Source: Brachypodium distachyon (Eukaryota > Streptophyta > Magnoliopsida > Poales > Poaceae). Taken from it: a DNA stretch of 64,000 bases. The DNA is taken from assembly GCF_000005505.3 (NCBI RefSeq), contig NC_016133.3:44109237-44173236 (forward strand), in the 5' to 3' direction. How positions within the stretch are numbered: position 1 is the first letter of the stretch; each line of letters begins with the position of its first letter. A model generated the notes under the pieces. It was not told where the DNA came from. It did not search any database and worked only from the letters and a program-made list of their open reading frames with translations. Below, in pieces: positions 12,308-35,238 of this stretch. Both the position numbers and the translations under genes were made by a program.

Positions 12308-14943
12308 TTACAGTGATTCGGTGCTGTCATCACTCTCTTCACACAAGGGTGAGGACTGGATTATGACCCGAGCTCCAGAAGAAAGTCTGCAGTTATGACC
12401 TTTTGTTTTTCAGTATCTAGAAAAAAGAACTACTATGTCAACGAATAAGAATAATGAGAAGCAATTCACCTTTCTTCAATCTTGATCACTTTATCCTTTT
12501 CCTCGTGGAACGACTCTGCCCTTGAAGAAGACAGTTTCCCCAACGGGTCAGTCATCCTATTGCTTGCGCCTCTTGATGAACACAGTGGTGATGATCTAGT
12601 ACTACATTCTTGTCGACTAGAGCTGTTCCTGACATCAGAGTTGGGGGAGAATATTGTTCCACCTCTGGATTGCTTACATGATATCATTTTGATAGTCTGA
12701 GGGAGACATCTGAAACTGCCAGGCTCAGCCATACTTTCTGTATCTCTTCTGGAGTCTGTCGCTCTATATACCCTGCAACATATTCAGAAGAGGTGCTGGG
12801 TCAAACAGCAAATTATATACAGAGACCATAAAAAATTTAACCATGTTTTCAAGAAAGGCACTGTGCAACAAAGTGGCATAGCAACTAATAAGCTGATAGT
12901 CTAGACAATTTCGAGCTAGGACAAAATTCAGTGACTCACTGAAGTTAGAATGTCAAAGACATTCTATTAATTGTTGGATTCTCTCATCCTTTTTCTACCT
13001 CTAGTCTTACTACATAAAGAAAGCACAAGAAAAAGAAATAAATTGACTTCGCTCTATGACAGATCATAAGTGACCAACCAATATGATCCTCAGTTACTCA
13101 ATAATAAAAAAATGCATTAAAACGAATGTAAGGCAGCTTAAACTTCACTATCGAGATGTAATCATGCATCAAAGTCCATGTTGCTAGCACCATGGACCAC
13201 ATTCATAACAAACTGTGCTATGACATACCTATCCTCGTCGTAAGATGATGAGCGTTTGAGTGTTGGCATGTCTCCTTTTCCCGATTCTTCCTGCTGATTC
13301 ATCTCAACCAATCTTCCACTGAAATACTCTGATTCTTGATCTCTAACACCAATAGTTCTCGAGCTAGAAGGAATGATGTCGAGCTGACGCAATGCCATAG
13401 GAGTAGAGAACACCGGAGAAGGGAATTCGACTTGCGTAAAGCGTGGCCTGTATGTTGGGATGAGCCCAAAGCCACGGTGATCTTTCACAGAAATAGAACC
13501 ACAAGTGATCAGCTGCATGAGCAAATTAGCCGGCTTCAGCTTCACACCCATTGGGCCATAGAACTGTTCTTCCTCTAGTACCCTATAGTTACTCCTCCTA
13601 GTGGCTTCCGCCCTTATCAGGGACTCCAAGGTCTCAACCCGGTCACCAGGAGAAGCTTCAGACAAACTCATATGTGGTGATTCTCGAACGATTCCAGGGC
13701 CCTTGGGCGATACTTGCGTGCTCCTCTCGTCATGACACTCTTGAATCTCAGCATCTGATGTACCATCCTCTGTACAAACTCTTGCCGTGCGAGCATGCTT
13801 CCCACGAACATCCCTCTCGCTGTCATCGGTCTGTGTGGACGCATCCTGTGCTCCGATAGGTTTGCAAACTCTGTACTCCAAAGGTCCAGGGGAGCTCTCC
13901 TCTGATAACGGAGCATTTGTTCCTGCCGGTTCAGGTGACAGGTTTCCGGATGAACCAGAATGCGTAGTCCGGCATTGCTCATCCTCATGGTTGGTGGACG
14001 CAGACGACGAAGGCACAAACACGGACTGTGCCAGTTGTTGTGGTTGCTGAGCAGGACGTGGCGACGAGGCCTCCTTGATAACGGCGGACGGAGACGAAGA
14101 TGACGAGCACCCTTCCTGCGATCCTCGCGACTGAGGAGACTCTCCTTGAGCGTGCTTCAGACTCTCGACCTTGGCAGTGCCAACGCCATCCTGCAGCCGG
14201 TCTGGAACACAAGACAAAATTGAACCACACAAGATGCGATGAAAACAATTCAAGCACAGTTTTTGGCTGCAAGGAGGAGAAGCAAGCAATCCGTCGAACA
14301 GGTACCGGGCGGCGATCGGTCGAGGAGCTCGGAGCCCTTGAGGATGTACTCGTTGCCCTGCGCGGGGAGCACCAGGTCGTCCTCGGAGATGTCGTGCCAC
14401 ACGAAGCCGTTCTTGTAGCTCCTGCAGCTAGACGGATCAGACCAACAGCAGCCCCCAACAAGAGCAAGCAAAGCAATGGATGGTGATTGGTGGTTTACCT
14501 CTTGCAAGACCACGAGTACATGGCCGCCATGCCCTTCCCTCGCAGCACGTTAAGCCTGTTAATCACATCTGCGCCATGGACGTCGAATCGCGTCAGCAGC
14601 TCGAAAGGTCTGGACTTTGAGCAGCGATTTTCGAAGCAGCGATAAAATGAAATGGAAAATCAGTGGTGGGCTTGGACTGACCTCGGAGGTAGAGGCCGGC
14701 GTCCGGGGCGGCGAGCGGGACCTCGATGAAGTGGGGGTGCTCCAGGTGGCGGCTGCGGCAGAGGTAGTAGACCACCGCCACCTTATTCCCCGCGGCCGGC
14801 GGGGGCGGCGGAGGAGGAGGAGGAGGCGAGCGGCGAGGAGGGTGGTGACTCTTGCCCGGCGGCTCGACCCAGACCTTGTTCCGGCCAGGGCTGGCGCCGG
14901 TGGCGGCGGCGGCGGTGCCCCTTCGCCGCGCCCTCCCCTCCAT
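12308..14943 (-). CDS. SOSEKI (DUF966) polarity protein
   Basis: Minus-strand gene for a 600-residue SOSEKI/UPSTREAM-OF-FLC family protein. Coding exons in transcript order: 14943-14682, 14568-14499, 14421-14306, 14201-13229, 12772-12470, 12386-12308. After a proline-rich head (ten prolines near residues 40-49) the N-terminal DIX-like domain spans roughly residues 55-147: [58 protein letters not shown]. The long middle is low complexity and Ser-rich. The tail carries conserved SOK blocks, including the C-terminal [11 protein letters not shown]. Family knowledge: SOSEKI proteins polymerise through the DIX-like domain and mark cell edges and corners at the plasma membrane. ATG 14943 is the first in-frame ATG although the frame is open further upstream. 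Confidence 0.94.
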
Positions 14944-16457
14944 CCCTCCCTTGGTGTCTGTCTGCTTCCTTGTTGCGGCGAGCTCCTGGTTCCTAGCTAG
15001 CGGCTGCCCCCTGGTGCCCCGGCGAATCAATTCAAAGCGCGGCAGTTGTTGGGCGTGGCAAGGAAGAAATGGAACTGAAGGAGCCGCATTAATGGAAGCA
15101 GGGTCGTGCAGCAAGGTAGTAGCTGGAGCCACACAGGGGAGGGAATGGGGGCAGATCAAATCAAATCACATCAAATAAAACTGCATTTTTCAGGGAGTTT
15201 GATTGATTGATCGATCAATATATGGCCGATCCAGGGGGAGAAGAGGAGATGCAATAATGCAGCGTGAGCAGCATCTAATCTTAATCTAGGAGGAAGAAGA
15301 AGAGGAAGGCGACAGTGGTAGCGATCTGTCGGGTCCTGCAACGACTAAGAGGCGTTTTACTGCTAGTAATAAGCTAAGCCGCCATTAGCAGTTCAGGAAA
15401 GCAGGAAAGCAAGAAAGGAAGAAAATTTGTGCAAAGGGCTGAGAGGAGAAGGGAGAGCTAGTACTTGTAGGAGTTACATTGTTGACGAAGGGTGTTGCTT
15501 GTGTGATCTCATCATCATGAGGTAAGATGAAATGAGATGAGATGAGATGAGATAAGAGGGATCTCAGCACAAGATTGCTGCACAGTGGAAAGAAACAGTA
15601 GGGTAGCAGCAGCAGTGTTTGGTCCGGTCTCGGGCTCCACCTTAATTCCCCTTTCCTTTTTGATTGCCTTTTTGGCAGCTCATGCATGCTCCTACTCTTC
15701 TGCTTTGCTTTGCTGGCCAGGTAACTCTCAAGCTTCTTCTCTCTTTCGAAAAAAAAGGTTAACTCTCAAGCTACTACGACTCTGTCACTAGTCCTGTGTA
15801 GCTGTTGATTGATCCCATGCCAGAATGCCACCCACATGGGGGCAAATCAAGGTGACCAAAGGGCAAAGGGGAGTTGCAAATCATTCTTTAACCTTGCTCT
15901 GCTTTGTTTGTGGCTAGCTAATCTAGTAGCTCCTCCTTTTGTTTCTGTTTTTATCTTTTAATCTTTATTCCCTCTACTAGCTTTTATTTAATTTAACATG
16001 TGCTCTCTATTTAATTGATTAGCCAAAACATACCTTTAGTTTGAACTCTTAATGGAACCCAACTTGGACCTGAGTTGCATTTTCCATGCAATCAAGGACA
16101 GGCTGTTCTCTTCTTCTTGTACTACATGCATGTGGAGCAAGAACAAACAGCACATGGATAGACTAGAGATCTGCGTCTTCTCTTCTCATTCGTACGTGCT
16201 CTTCTATGGCTACAGCAGGACCAATCATGCATGCATGCATGTACCATAGATAGATGAATGAACTGGTTCATATCACAAGTCTAACATTCGTACAAAATTA
16301 ATCCACGGCTAATTAAGATGTGTCCTAATCTGTATCCTGCCTGAGCATTTGTCCCAGGGCATAATATGTATATATGCATTGACGGTCTATATATGTTCTT
16401 GCTACTGCACTCCTATGTCGAATCCCCCAAGCTTCAGATGAATTTTGCATTTTTGCA
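14944..16457. other. SOSEKI 5' region and intergenic DNA
   Basis: Upstream region and probable 5' UTR of the SOSEKI gene, with a short GAGAT-type microsatellite near 15527-15555, followed by the 3' UTR of the RNA polymerase III gene. Nothing else is recognised. Confidence 0.5.
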
Positions 16458-28270
<11,813 letters not shown>

Positions 28271-29821
28271 CTCTCCCCCGCCCGCTCGATGCCGCAGCCC
28301 GTGGATTTGCCGGCGGGTGCTCTCCGGTGAGAGCGTGGATTTAGGGGCGGCAATGGAGGAGGCGGCGGCGCGGAACCGATCACCTTTTTACATGGAGAGA
28401 CGAAGAGAGGATTGAGGCCGAGTTAAGTAAGTTGAGAGGATTTGGATAGAGTGATTAGTTAGGAAAAATCTAGGGTTTTGCTCCGTCCTGCAGCTGTCGG
28501 GTTGGTCAGGTGCGCCGTGCTCACTCGAGAGATCCCGAGCTCGATCTTCTTCCCCCGCTAATGTTTTGCCTTTCGCATTTTTTTAGAAGCATATTTGTTT
28601 GCAAGGGAAAGAGATTTTATTGCTCCAAAATTGATTTCTGTTCAACAATTGTGCTGCACACTTTAGAACTTCTTGCTAACAATACAACCTAGCTAAGATA
28701 GGCTTAGTTCACTTTCCATTCGCATTTTTGTTTGCAAGGGAAAGAGATTTTATTGCTCCAAAATTGATTTATGTTCAACAATTGTGCTGCACACTTTAGA
28801 ACTTCTTGCTACCTACATCGGGGCACTGCAAAACCACGAGAGAAGTTTGTTATGATGCTTACAACGACTAACTTTCGTGATGATGCAAAACTAGCACCAT
28901 TCTCAATCCATCGCTTGTCTCGAAGACATTAATAAAGAATGTCTTACATTCAACATGTGAAGAAACCAACATTTGGTTTCTTTACTTATGAGATGAAAGA
29001 CAAACGCGAGCAAATAGCACCTAACTAAATGCAAAAGAAAAATGAAACACAAAAGTTTTTTCGTGGCAAATCCTACCTGTCATGCATATGTATACTCAAG
29101 CTCATATGAAAAGCATCAGATGAAAAAGGAAAGCAAATTTGAATTGAAATCCAGATAAGGTTTCGAAAGAAATGAAGGAGGTGGCCGTCGGGCCGCCTCA
29201 AAGGCAAACAAATAGTAGTGGGTGAGAGTCCACATAACAACAAGCTTCATCTCTCTACGTGTGTATTCTATTGGTGTTTGTCTTTTTCTCGTGGGCCGCT
29301 TGGACCATGATAGCCGGCTTCGAAGAGTCATTCCAAATTCTAGTCGCAGTCGATCTAAATCGCTCAACTCTCGTTTCTCTGCCTAGCCCGACTGTTGTTT
29401 GCCATGAAAACTCGAACACATTATGTGGTTCTAATCAAATCTAACGCATTCCCATCAGATCGGCCATGGCACGCTCCACGCACGGGCCACGGAGGGTTGT
29501 ATTTACATCACACACCGACGCACGGAGAGCATGCTGCAGCCTGCAAGACCGCAAAAGATAGAGATAGAGCAATCACCGGATCACCGATTAACATGTAATT
29601 TCTCATCTCTCTCAATGAAAATTTGTCGATGTTTATAGCTTTACTAGTTTGACCATCGATATAGGTAAATTTTCCCCAAAATTATTATTTTTCTGTCCAC
29701 ACTATAGCTATTGGGCCCATTCATGAGTGCGCCCCGGGGCCATCCAAATTCCAAGAACAGCATTGGATGTTGTTAGCTGCAAAGAAAAAGTATGTGTTTG
29801 TGTAGCCTATTCTATCAACAG
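28271..29821. other. NRPC1 upstream intergenic DNA
   Basis: Presumed promoter of the polymerase gene followed by AT-rich sequence. Apart from the direct repeat at 28594-28811 I see no gene or element. Confidence 0.5.
28594..28811. repeat. Direct repeat, two 85-bp copies
   Basis: Copies at 28594-28678 and 28727-28811 (133 bp apart) are nearly identical, both with TTTGTTTGCAAGGGAAAGAG and ending TTTAGAACTTCTTGCTA, and both preceded by TTCGCATTTT. Confidence 0.88.
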
Positions 29822-29924
29822 TAGTATTTTAGAATGGAAATAAATATCAAATATTTGGATACCCACCAACCTTATCACCATTAAAAATTAGTAGCAATTA
29901 ATACCAATACTAATTAATACCGTG

Positions 29925-29934
29925 CTATATATAC
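29925..29934 (+). promoter_or_regulatory. TATA box of peptide gene copy A
   Basis: CTATATATAC, 54 bp before the ATG and conserved in copy B at 32068-32077. Confidence 0.6.
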
Positions 29935-29987
29935 GAACCATGGAGTAAGCAGGGATGCACAATCAAAATTTCATGAATCGTAACCAT

Positions 29988-30372
29988 ATGGCTAAGCAGA
30001 TGAAGCACGATGGCATCCTGCTACTTTCCTTGCTTCTGCTTAGTTGTTTGGCCAGTCCTCCACTGACATATGGTAATTGGCAACATGATTATATTTTAGA
30101 GTGGTTTTTCCTCAAACAATTTTACATCTGCATGTCCATATACAAAAATAAATTATATTCATGATGTAACAATATACATTTGTTTGTTTTGTTAATCTTT
30201 AGGGCGGACAATCGAGAGCGTGGGGAGCACCAAAGATGTAGGAAGCAATGGATACAATATAAACAGTGTGAGGTGCACCCACCCAGAAGACGGAACGAGT
30301 GATGCTGTAATAACATGCATATTTGCTTTCCCTCGGAGCAAGAGTGCATGCAAAGTTGCTCATGATACATGA
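29988..30372 (+). pseudogene. Frameshifted cysteine-rich peptide gene, copy A
   Basis: Exons 29988-30072 and 30203-30372, homologous to the gene at 32127-32487. The start, hydrophobic signal region (about residues 9-29, LLLLSLLLLSCLA in part) and GT/AG intron are kept. In exon 2, relative to copy B, there is a net gain of two bases around 30286-30293. The frame therefore changes right after the first conserved cysteine, and the CC, C, C and C positions of the scaffold are lost; the reading frame instead ends at TGA 30370-30372, predicting an 84-residue protein with only three cysteines in its mature part. Either a pseudogene or a peptide with a new tail; I favour pseudogene. No expression evidence is available from sequence. 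Confidence 0.72.
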
Positions 30373-31027
30373 AAAACGACCACTCTACATCCCCGCGATT
30401 TAGAATGTGTTCGTATATGTTTGACCAAAATTATGTAGCCAACAAATAATAGTAACCGATAGGTTTTTATTTTCCTATTAGTTTTTACTTGCTACATAGA
30501 AGGAGATATGATTCACAAATCAGCATAGTGCTTCTTCATTTCATTCGTGTTTTCTGAAGAAATATAAGTATCATCCAACAAGGAATATCTTTTTTCACAG
30601 AAACAACACAGTTAACAGCCTATGATGATTATCCTTGGACATAATTCCTAGATTAGACAATAGTTAACAAGACAACATGATAGTCGTAGTCGACTCATGA
30701 CATTATCTAGTCCAATTCTGACAGCAACCAGCTGGTGGGACAATTCAACATCACGGCAGGTCACGTCGACTTTCCATTTTATACCTCTGTATGGTTGGCC
30801 GTCGTTTCTTTTATGGGCCTTGCTTCTAACAAAGAAAGAAAAATGAAACTACACTATACACAAGCACTCCGAGAGCAAGGCTGCCCACAAGTTTTTTTTA
30901 AAAAAGTCCCAGTATGAATTACCCACTCAGGGAGGCCTAGGTGGTGGCGGTGCCAAATATATACCAACCACTAGGGTTTCACCCTCTCGCTTGCCATCTT
31001 CCTCCACCTCCCGTTCCTGAAGCCCCA

Positions 31028-31225
31028 ATGGCGGCCGTCGTCGTGGTTGGTATATTGTATCAAAATAAGGAAATGAGGTTGTTTGCAGCTATTAAAATGT
31101 ATGCCCACAAAAATATTCCTCAAAATCCAAGAGATTTAGAAATTTATCATGCCTCGCCTATTAAAAGAAAAAGGATTGCACTGTTGCATATCATGATCTT
31201 TTTATACGAGGCAATTTATATGTGA
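31028..31225 (+). CDS. Orphan ORF after duplicated RPS10 promoter
   Basis: A 65-residue open frame starting MAAVVVVGILYQNKEM whose first codons come from the duplicated RPS10 5' UTR and whose remainder comes from the first units of the adjacent tandem array. It lies where the RPS10 promoter copy would drive transcription. It matches no family I recognise and may be fortuitous; listed because its position gives it a plausible promoter. Confidence 0.25.
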   Translation: MAAVVVVGILYQNKEMRLFAAIKMYAHKNIPQNPRDLEIYHASPIKRKRIALLHIMIFLYEAIYM

Positions 31226-31905
31226 TTAACGCATATCATGGTACATTGTATCAAAATAAGGAAATGAGATTTTTTTTGTAGTCATGAAAATTTATGCCCA
31301 TAAAAGCATTCCTCAAAACCCAAGAGATTTCAATACTACTTTTTTTAAAGAAAATTTCTTATATCTCTCCTATTGAAAGAAAATGATCGCGGTTGCATAT
31401 CATTATACTTTTATATGAGAAAAATTTAGGTGTAGGTATTTCATATCGTGGTATGTTGTGTCGAAATAAGAAAATGAGATTGTTTGCATTTATTAAAATT
31501 TATGCCCATAAAATTATTCCTCGAAACCCAAGAGATTTCAGTACTACTTTTTAAGAAACTTCTTATGTCTCGCGCTGTTGCATATCATGAACTTTTTATA
31601 TGAGACGAATTTAGAGGGAAATAAATTATTAGATATCATGGTATATTGTGTCCAAATAAGGAAATGAGATTGTTTGCAGTTATTAAAATTTATGCCCATA
31701 AAGGTATTCGTCAAAACCCAAGAAATTTTAGGTATTACTCCTCTGATACTAAATTCTTGACTCAAATTTGTCCAAATATGAATGTATCTATTCTTAAAAA
31801 GCATCTAGATACATGTAATATTTCGACAGCAATTTAGGATCGGAGAGAGTACTTTTTAGAAATTGCTTATGTCTCGCCTATTGGAAGAAAAATTTGCACA
31901 AACAA
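31047..31905 (+). repeat. Tandem array, four units of 190-210 bp
   Basis: Units begin at about 31050, 31241, 31451 and 31641 with GGTA(T/C)(A/G)TTGT(A/G)TC(A/G/C)AAATAAG(G/A)AAATGAG. Shared inner blocks are TTTATGCCCATAAA, CCAAGAGATTT and GTTGCATATCAT. The fourth unit is split by a MITE (31738-31849). The units are 75-85 percent alike by eye. No coding role is recognised. Confidence 0.85.
31738..31849. mobile_element. Stowaway-type MITE, 112 bp
   Basis: Ends CTCCTCTGATACTAAATTC and, inverted, AATTTAGGATCGGAGAGAG, with TA at 31736-31737 and 31850-31851. Same size and internal ATGTATCTA core as the copies at 4912, 23440 and 52804. Inserted in the last unit of the tandem array. Confidence 0.85.
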
Positions 31906-32067
31906 TGTTTAGACAATGCTTGTAGAATGGAAAACCAGTAGCTAGTTTTTAATTTGTGGTGCGCCAGTAGCTATAGTATTTTGGAATGGAAATAAATATC
32001 AAATATTTGGATACCCCACCAACCTTATCACCATTAAAAATTAATACTGGTAATAATTAATACTATG

Positions 32068-32077
32068 CTATATATAC
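32068..32077 (+). promoter_or_regulatory. TATA box of peptide gene copy B
   Basis: CTATATATAC, about 50 bp before the ATG, identical in copy A. Confidence 0.6.
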
Positions 32078-32126
32078 GAACCATGGAGTAAGAGGAGGAT
32101 GCATAATCAAAATTAATCGTAACCAT

Positions 32127-32487
32127 ATGGCTAAGCAAATGAAGAACGACGGTCTCCTACTACTTTTCGTGCTTCTCCTGAGTTGTTTGGCCATTCCTTC
32201 ACCGATATATGGTAAGTGACAACATATCTTTTTAGCGGTTTTCCTTGTACAATTTACATTTGCATGCCCAAAAATCATATTCATGTCGTGACACAATGCA
32301 CATCTATCTGTTTTTTTAATCCTTAGGACGTACAATCGAAACCGTGGCGAGCACCAATGTCGATGGAAGTAACAGAATCATTGTAAACAGTGTGAGGTGC
32401 ACCCAACCAGATGGGAACCAGTGGTGTTGTAATAACAAGCATCTTTGCTTCCCCTCGGAGCGAGAGTGCATGCAAGGTTGCGCGTGA
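32127..32487 (+). CDS. Small secreted cysteine-rich peptide, copy B
   Basis: Two exons, 32127-32211 and 32327-32487 (TGA), giving an 81-residue precursor. Residues 1-29 form a signal peptide with hydrophobic core GLLLLFVLLLSCLA, split by a phase-1 intron right at the expected cleavage site, as in many plant cysteine-rich peptide genes. The mature part holds six cysteines: Cys53, Cys62, Cys63, Cys69, Cys76, Cys80 (spacing C-x8-CC-x5-C-x6-C-x3-C). The CC pair and the final C-x3-C recall maize MEG1/BETL-type peptides, but the resemblance is to the pattern only and I do not assign it to a named family. By analogy such peptides are apoplastic signals or defence peptides. Lies next to RPS10 and has a frameshifted tandem copy upstream. 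Confidence 0.8.
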
Positions 32488-33100
32488 TACATGGAGAACG
32501 ACTAGTCTACATCCGTGTGATTTAGGATAATAGTAATGGATAGGTTTTTTCTATTTTCCTACTTTTTTTTACTTCATTGTAGTATGCTAAGAGAATAAGA
32601 TATGGTTCACAAATCAGCATAGTGATTATTCATGCCATTTGTGTTTTCTGAAGAAATATAAGTATCATCCAACATGGATGATTATACGTAGACATAATTC
32701 CAAGATAAGAGGAAGGAGGTTGGGGAGTAGATTTACAATCTCACCACATAATTTTGGGTTCAAATCCTATTGAATGTACTGTCAGGTTTCCCTTACAATT
32801 TTATTTCAAAAAGAAATCCCAGATCAGAGGATAAAGCCAACATCATGGCGGGTCACATTGATTTTCTATATTATACCTCCAATTACGGTTGGCCCTTATT
32901 TTTAGCACAAAACCTGACCAGGCTTGGAACAAAAAAAAAACAAAAAAAAGTTCCCTAAAAAAAGAAACAAAAGAAGAAAAAGAAAGAACTACACTAGGTC
33001 ACTACGAACAAGCACTCCGAGAGCAAGGCCCAGACGTTTTAAAAACAAAAAGGCCCAGTACGAGAATTACAGCCTCACGGAAGCCCAGATGGTGCCCAAA

Positions 33101-33108
33101 TATATACC
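33101..33108 (+). promoter_or_regulatory. Candidate TATA box of RPS10
   Basis: TATATACC at 33101-33108, about 110 bp before the ATG. It is followed by the CTAGGGTTTC element near 33115, an AAACCCTA-type (telo-box) motif common in plant ribosomal protein promoters. Both are conserved in the duplicated promoter near 30957-30980. Confidence 0.55.
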
Positions 33109-33217
33109 AACCCGCTAGGGTTTCATCCTCTTGCTTGCTCCCTGCCTCCGCGCCTCCGCCTCCCGTTTCTGCACCCCCAGCGGCGGCCGTCGTTCGTACC
33201 CGCCTCCGGCCTTCACC

Positions 33218-35238
33218 ATGGTGAGTCAAATCCATCTACACGTCTGCAAATTCTCTTCTGCGACGCACCCCTAACCGTTTCAATTCGTCGTCTCCCTCTC
33301 GCGACGCAGATCATCTCCAAGAAGAACCGCCGCGAGATCTGCAAGTACCTCTTCCAAGGTGACTGAGCTCCTTCACTCCCTCCTTCCCTGCTGCTGCGGC
33401 CATTTGTTTTTTCGTGATGGGTTCGTGGTTACGGTCCGGATGCTGCTGTCTCTTCGTTACTGTTTCCTGGTCCTATAAGTTTGATCCAGTGTAGGCTTAT
33501 TAGGTTCGATTTCTTCGAGCACTGAACTCCTTTGTGAGCATTTTATACGTGATACCAGTTCGAACATGCACAGTTAGGATGCCATGTCAGAAAAATCTGT
33601 GCCATGCCAAGTACTGTAGAAAATTTAGAAATTGTATATGCCCAAAGAAGGCTGCTCCTTATGATGGGCGGGAGGTTTGTACTGAGTCATTTGGATGTGT
33701 ATGTGTGCAGAGGGAGTTCTGTATGCGAAGAAGGACTACAACCTGGCCAAGCACCCGCAGGTCGATGCCTCCAACTTGGAGGTCATCAAGCTCATGCAGA
33801 GCTTCAAGTCCAAGGAGTACGTCAGGGAGACCTTCTCGTGGCAGCACTACTACTGGTACCTGACCAATGACGGCATCGAGTTCCTGCGCACCTTCCTCAA
33901 CCTGCCATCTGAGATTGTGCCCAACACCCTCAAGAAGTCTGCTAAGCCCCCATCCCGCCCCTTTGGCTCTGGCCCGCCGGGTGATCGCCCCAGGTGAGCC
34001 TTTTTTATCTTTCTGTTTGTTTCGAGTATGTTGCTATCTGTTGCTGTGTGAATGAACCTCTTCATCTAGCTATTTATTTACTTATTGCTGTATAGATTTC
34101 AATGACCGTTGGTTCTACTCCAGCATTCTGTTAGCCAAATTCAAATTCAAATTATGCGATCAACTGTGTTCTATTTATTGCAATCCCCCACTTGCAAACT
34201 TGCTATGATGGCCTGTACCAATTCTCTGCCACCACCTTCTATCCAATTTTGTAATGGGCGTGTAGTTTCTTTTTTGAGAACCAAACCTTTGAGTTACTTC
34301 TGCATTATTTATGTATCCATGAATCGTACCATTTCACTTTTCATTTCTTCTAGAATGCTGTGTAGTTAAAACTGGCTGTAGTTTTCTGGCACATGAAGTT
34401 AACAATGGGAGGCTGAGATGCAATTGCCCAATGATATCCAATTTGTCCGTTCCTGTTTCAGCCATATTTTCTTGTGGCTCTGTATGCACCAAAGAACTGG
34501 TATATTTGCCGTCACTTACTTTTGTCGTATATTTGGCAGGGGCCCACCTCGTTTCGAGGGTGACAGGCCGAGGTTCGCTGATAGGGATGGTTACAGGGGA
34601 GGCCCACGTGGTGCTCCTGGTGATTTTGCTGGCGAGAAGGGTGGAGCTCCTGCTGAGTTCCAGCCATCTTTCAGGGTAAGAGCTCCAAAGATTGTCCGTA
34701 CATTCCACATCACTGTTCATACATTTCATAAGATTGCTTAGTGTGCTTGTGTATTAGTTGTGTTGGTGCCTTTAGTTTTCTTGCAGAGTCCATTCAAGAA
34801 ATCATTAGGTTTTTAAATCGGAACATTTTGAAAAGTTTGTCAAACTATACTTCCCATCCGCACATTGTATATTGAGCTGTTTCTTCTGTAACATTGCTGT
34901 GCTACCTTATTGATCTGCGATGCAGCGTATCATTTGCACATTTTGAAATGTTGCTTCTCCCAGGAGTCTCATTTTTGTGGTTTGTTGATAAGCAATTGAA
35001 TTTGTATTCGTTACAACCTTGTAGCGTATTTTTACTGTTGAGTTCAAGTCACTTGCTATGTCACGTTTCTACTTTAGCCTCTTGTGACAAATAATGCGGT
35101 CAATTGGTAACCTTTCTTGGAGCTAATTCGTTGCCATGTTTTGTTATGGTTGTTCAGGGTGGTAGCAGACCTGCCTTTGGCCGTGGAGGTGGAGGTGGCA
35201 GCGGTGCATTCGGTGCTGGGGCATCCTCCATGGAGTGA
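33218..35238 (+). CDS. RPS10: 40S ribosomal protein S10 (eS10)
   Basis: Cytosolic small-subunit ribosomal protein eS10, 183 residues. Coding exons: 33218-33220, 33310-33358, 33711-33993, 34540-34675, 35158-35238. The first coding exon contains only the ATG, followed directly by GTGAGT. The N-terminal plectin/S10 domain is complete ([68 protein letters not shown]). The C-terminal tail is rich in Gly, Arg and Pro, as is usual in plant S10. In the family eS10 sits at the 40S head/beak. The promoter and 5' UTR were duplicated upstream together with a peptide gene. No damage seen. Confidence 0.96.

Larger units (their letters stand above)
29822..31043 (+). repeat. Segmental duplication, upstream copy
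   Basis: A 1.2-kb segment matching 31975-33196 in the same order and orientation: promoter and gene of a small cysteine-rich peptide, its 3' flank (shared TTCTGAAGAAATATAAGTAT), then the RPS10 promoter and 5' UTR (shared AAGCACTCCGAGAGCAAGG and ATATATACCAACC). The copy stops just after the sequence equivalent to GCGGCCGTCGT, about 20 bp before where the RPS10 ATG would be, and runs straight into a tandem array. Confidence 0.9.
31975..33196 (+). repeat. Segmental duplication, downstream copy
   Basis: Second copy of the 29822-31043 segment, about 2.15 kb downstream. It contains the intact peptide gene and the promoter that feeds the complete RPS10 gene. Confidence 0.9.

Noticed and set aside
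14100..14486. Plus-strand ORFs across SOSEKI exons
   Set aside because: They run across exon-intron borders of a well-supported minus-strand gene and match nothing.
14944..15159. N-terminal extension of SOSEKI beyond ATG 14943
   Set aside because: The frame is open upstream but contains no ATG, so translation cannot start there by the usual rule.
31047..31905. CRISPR-like array
   Set aside because: The units are 190-210 bp, without short spacers, and the host is a plant; it is an ordinary tandem repeat.
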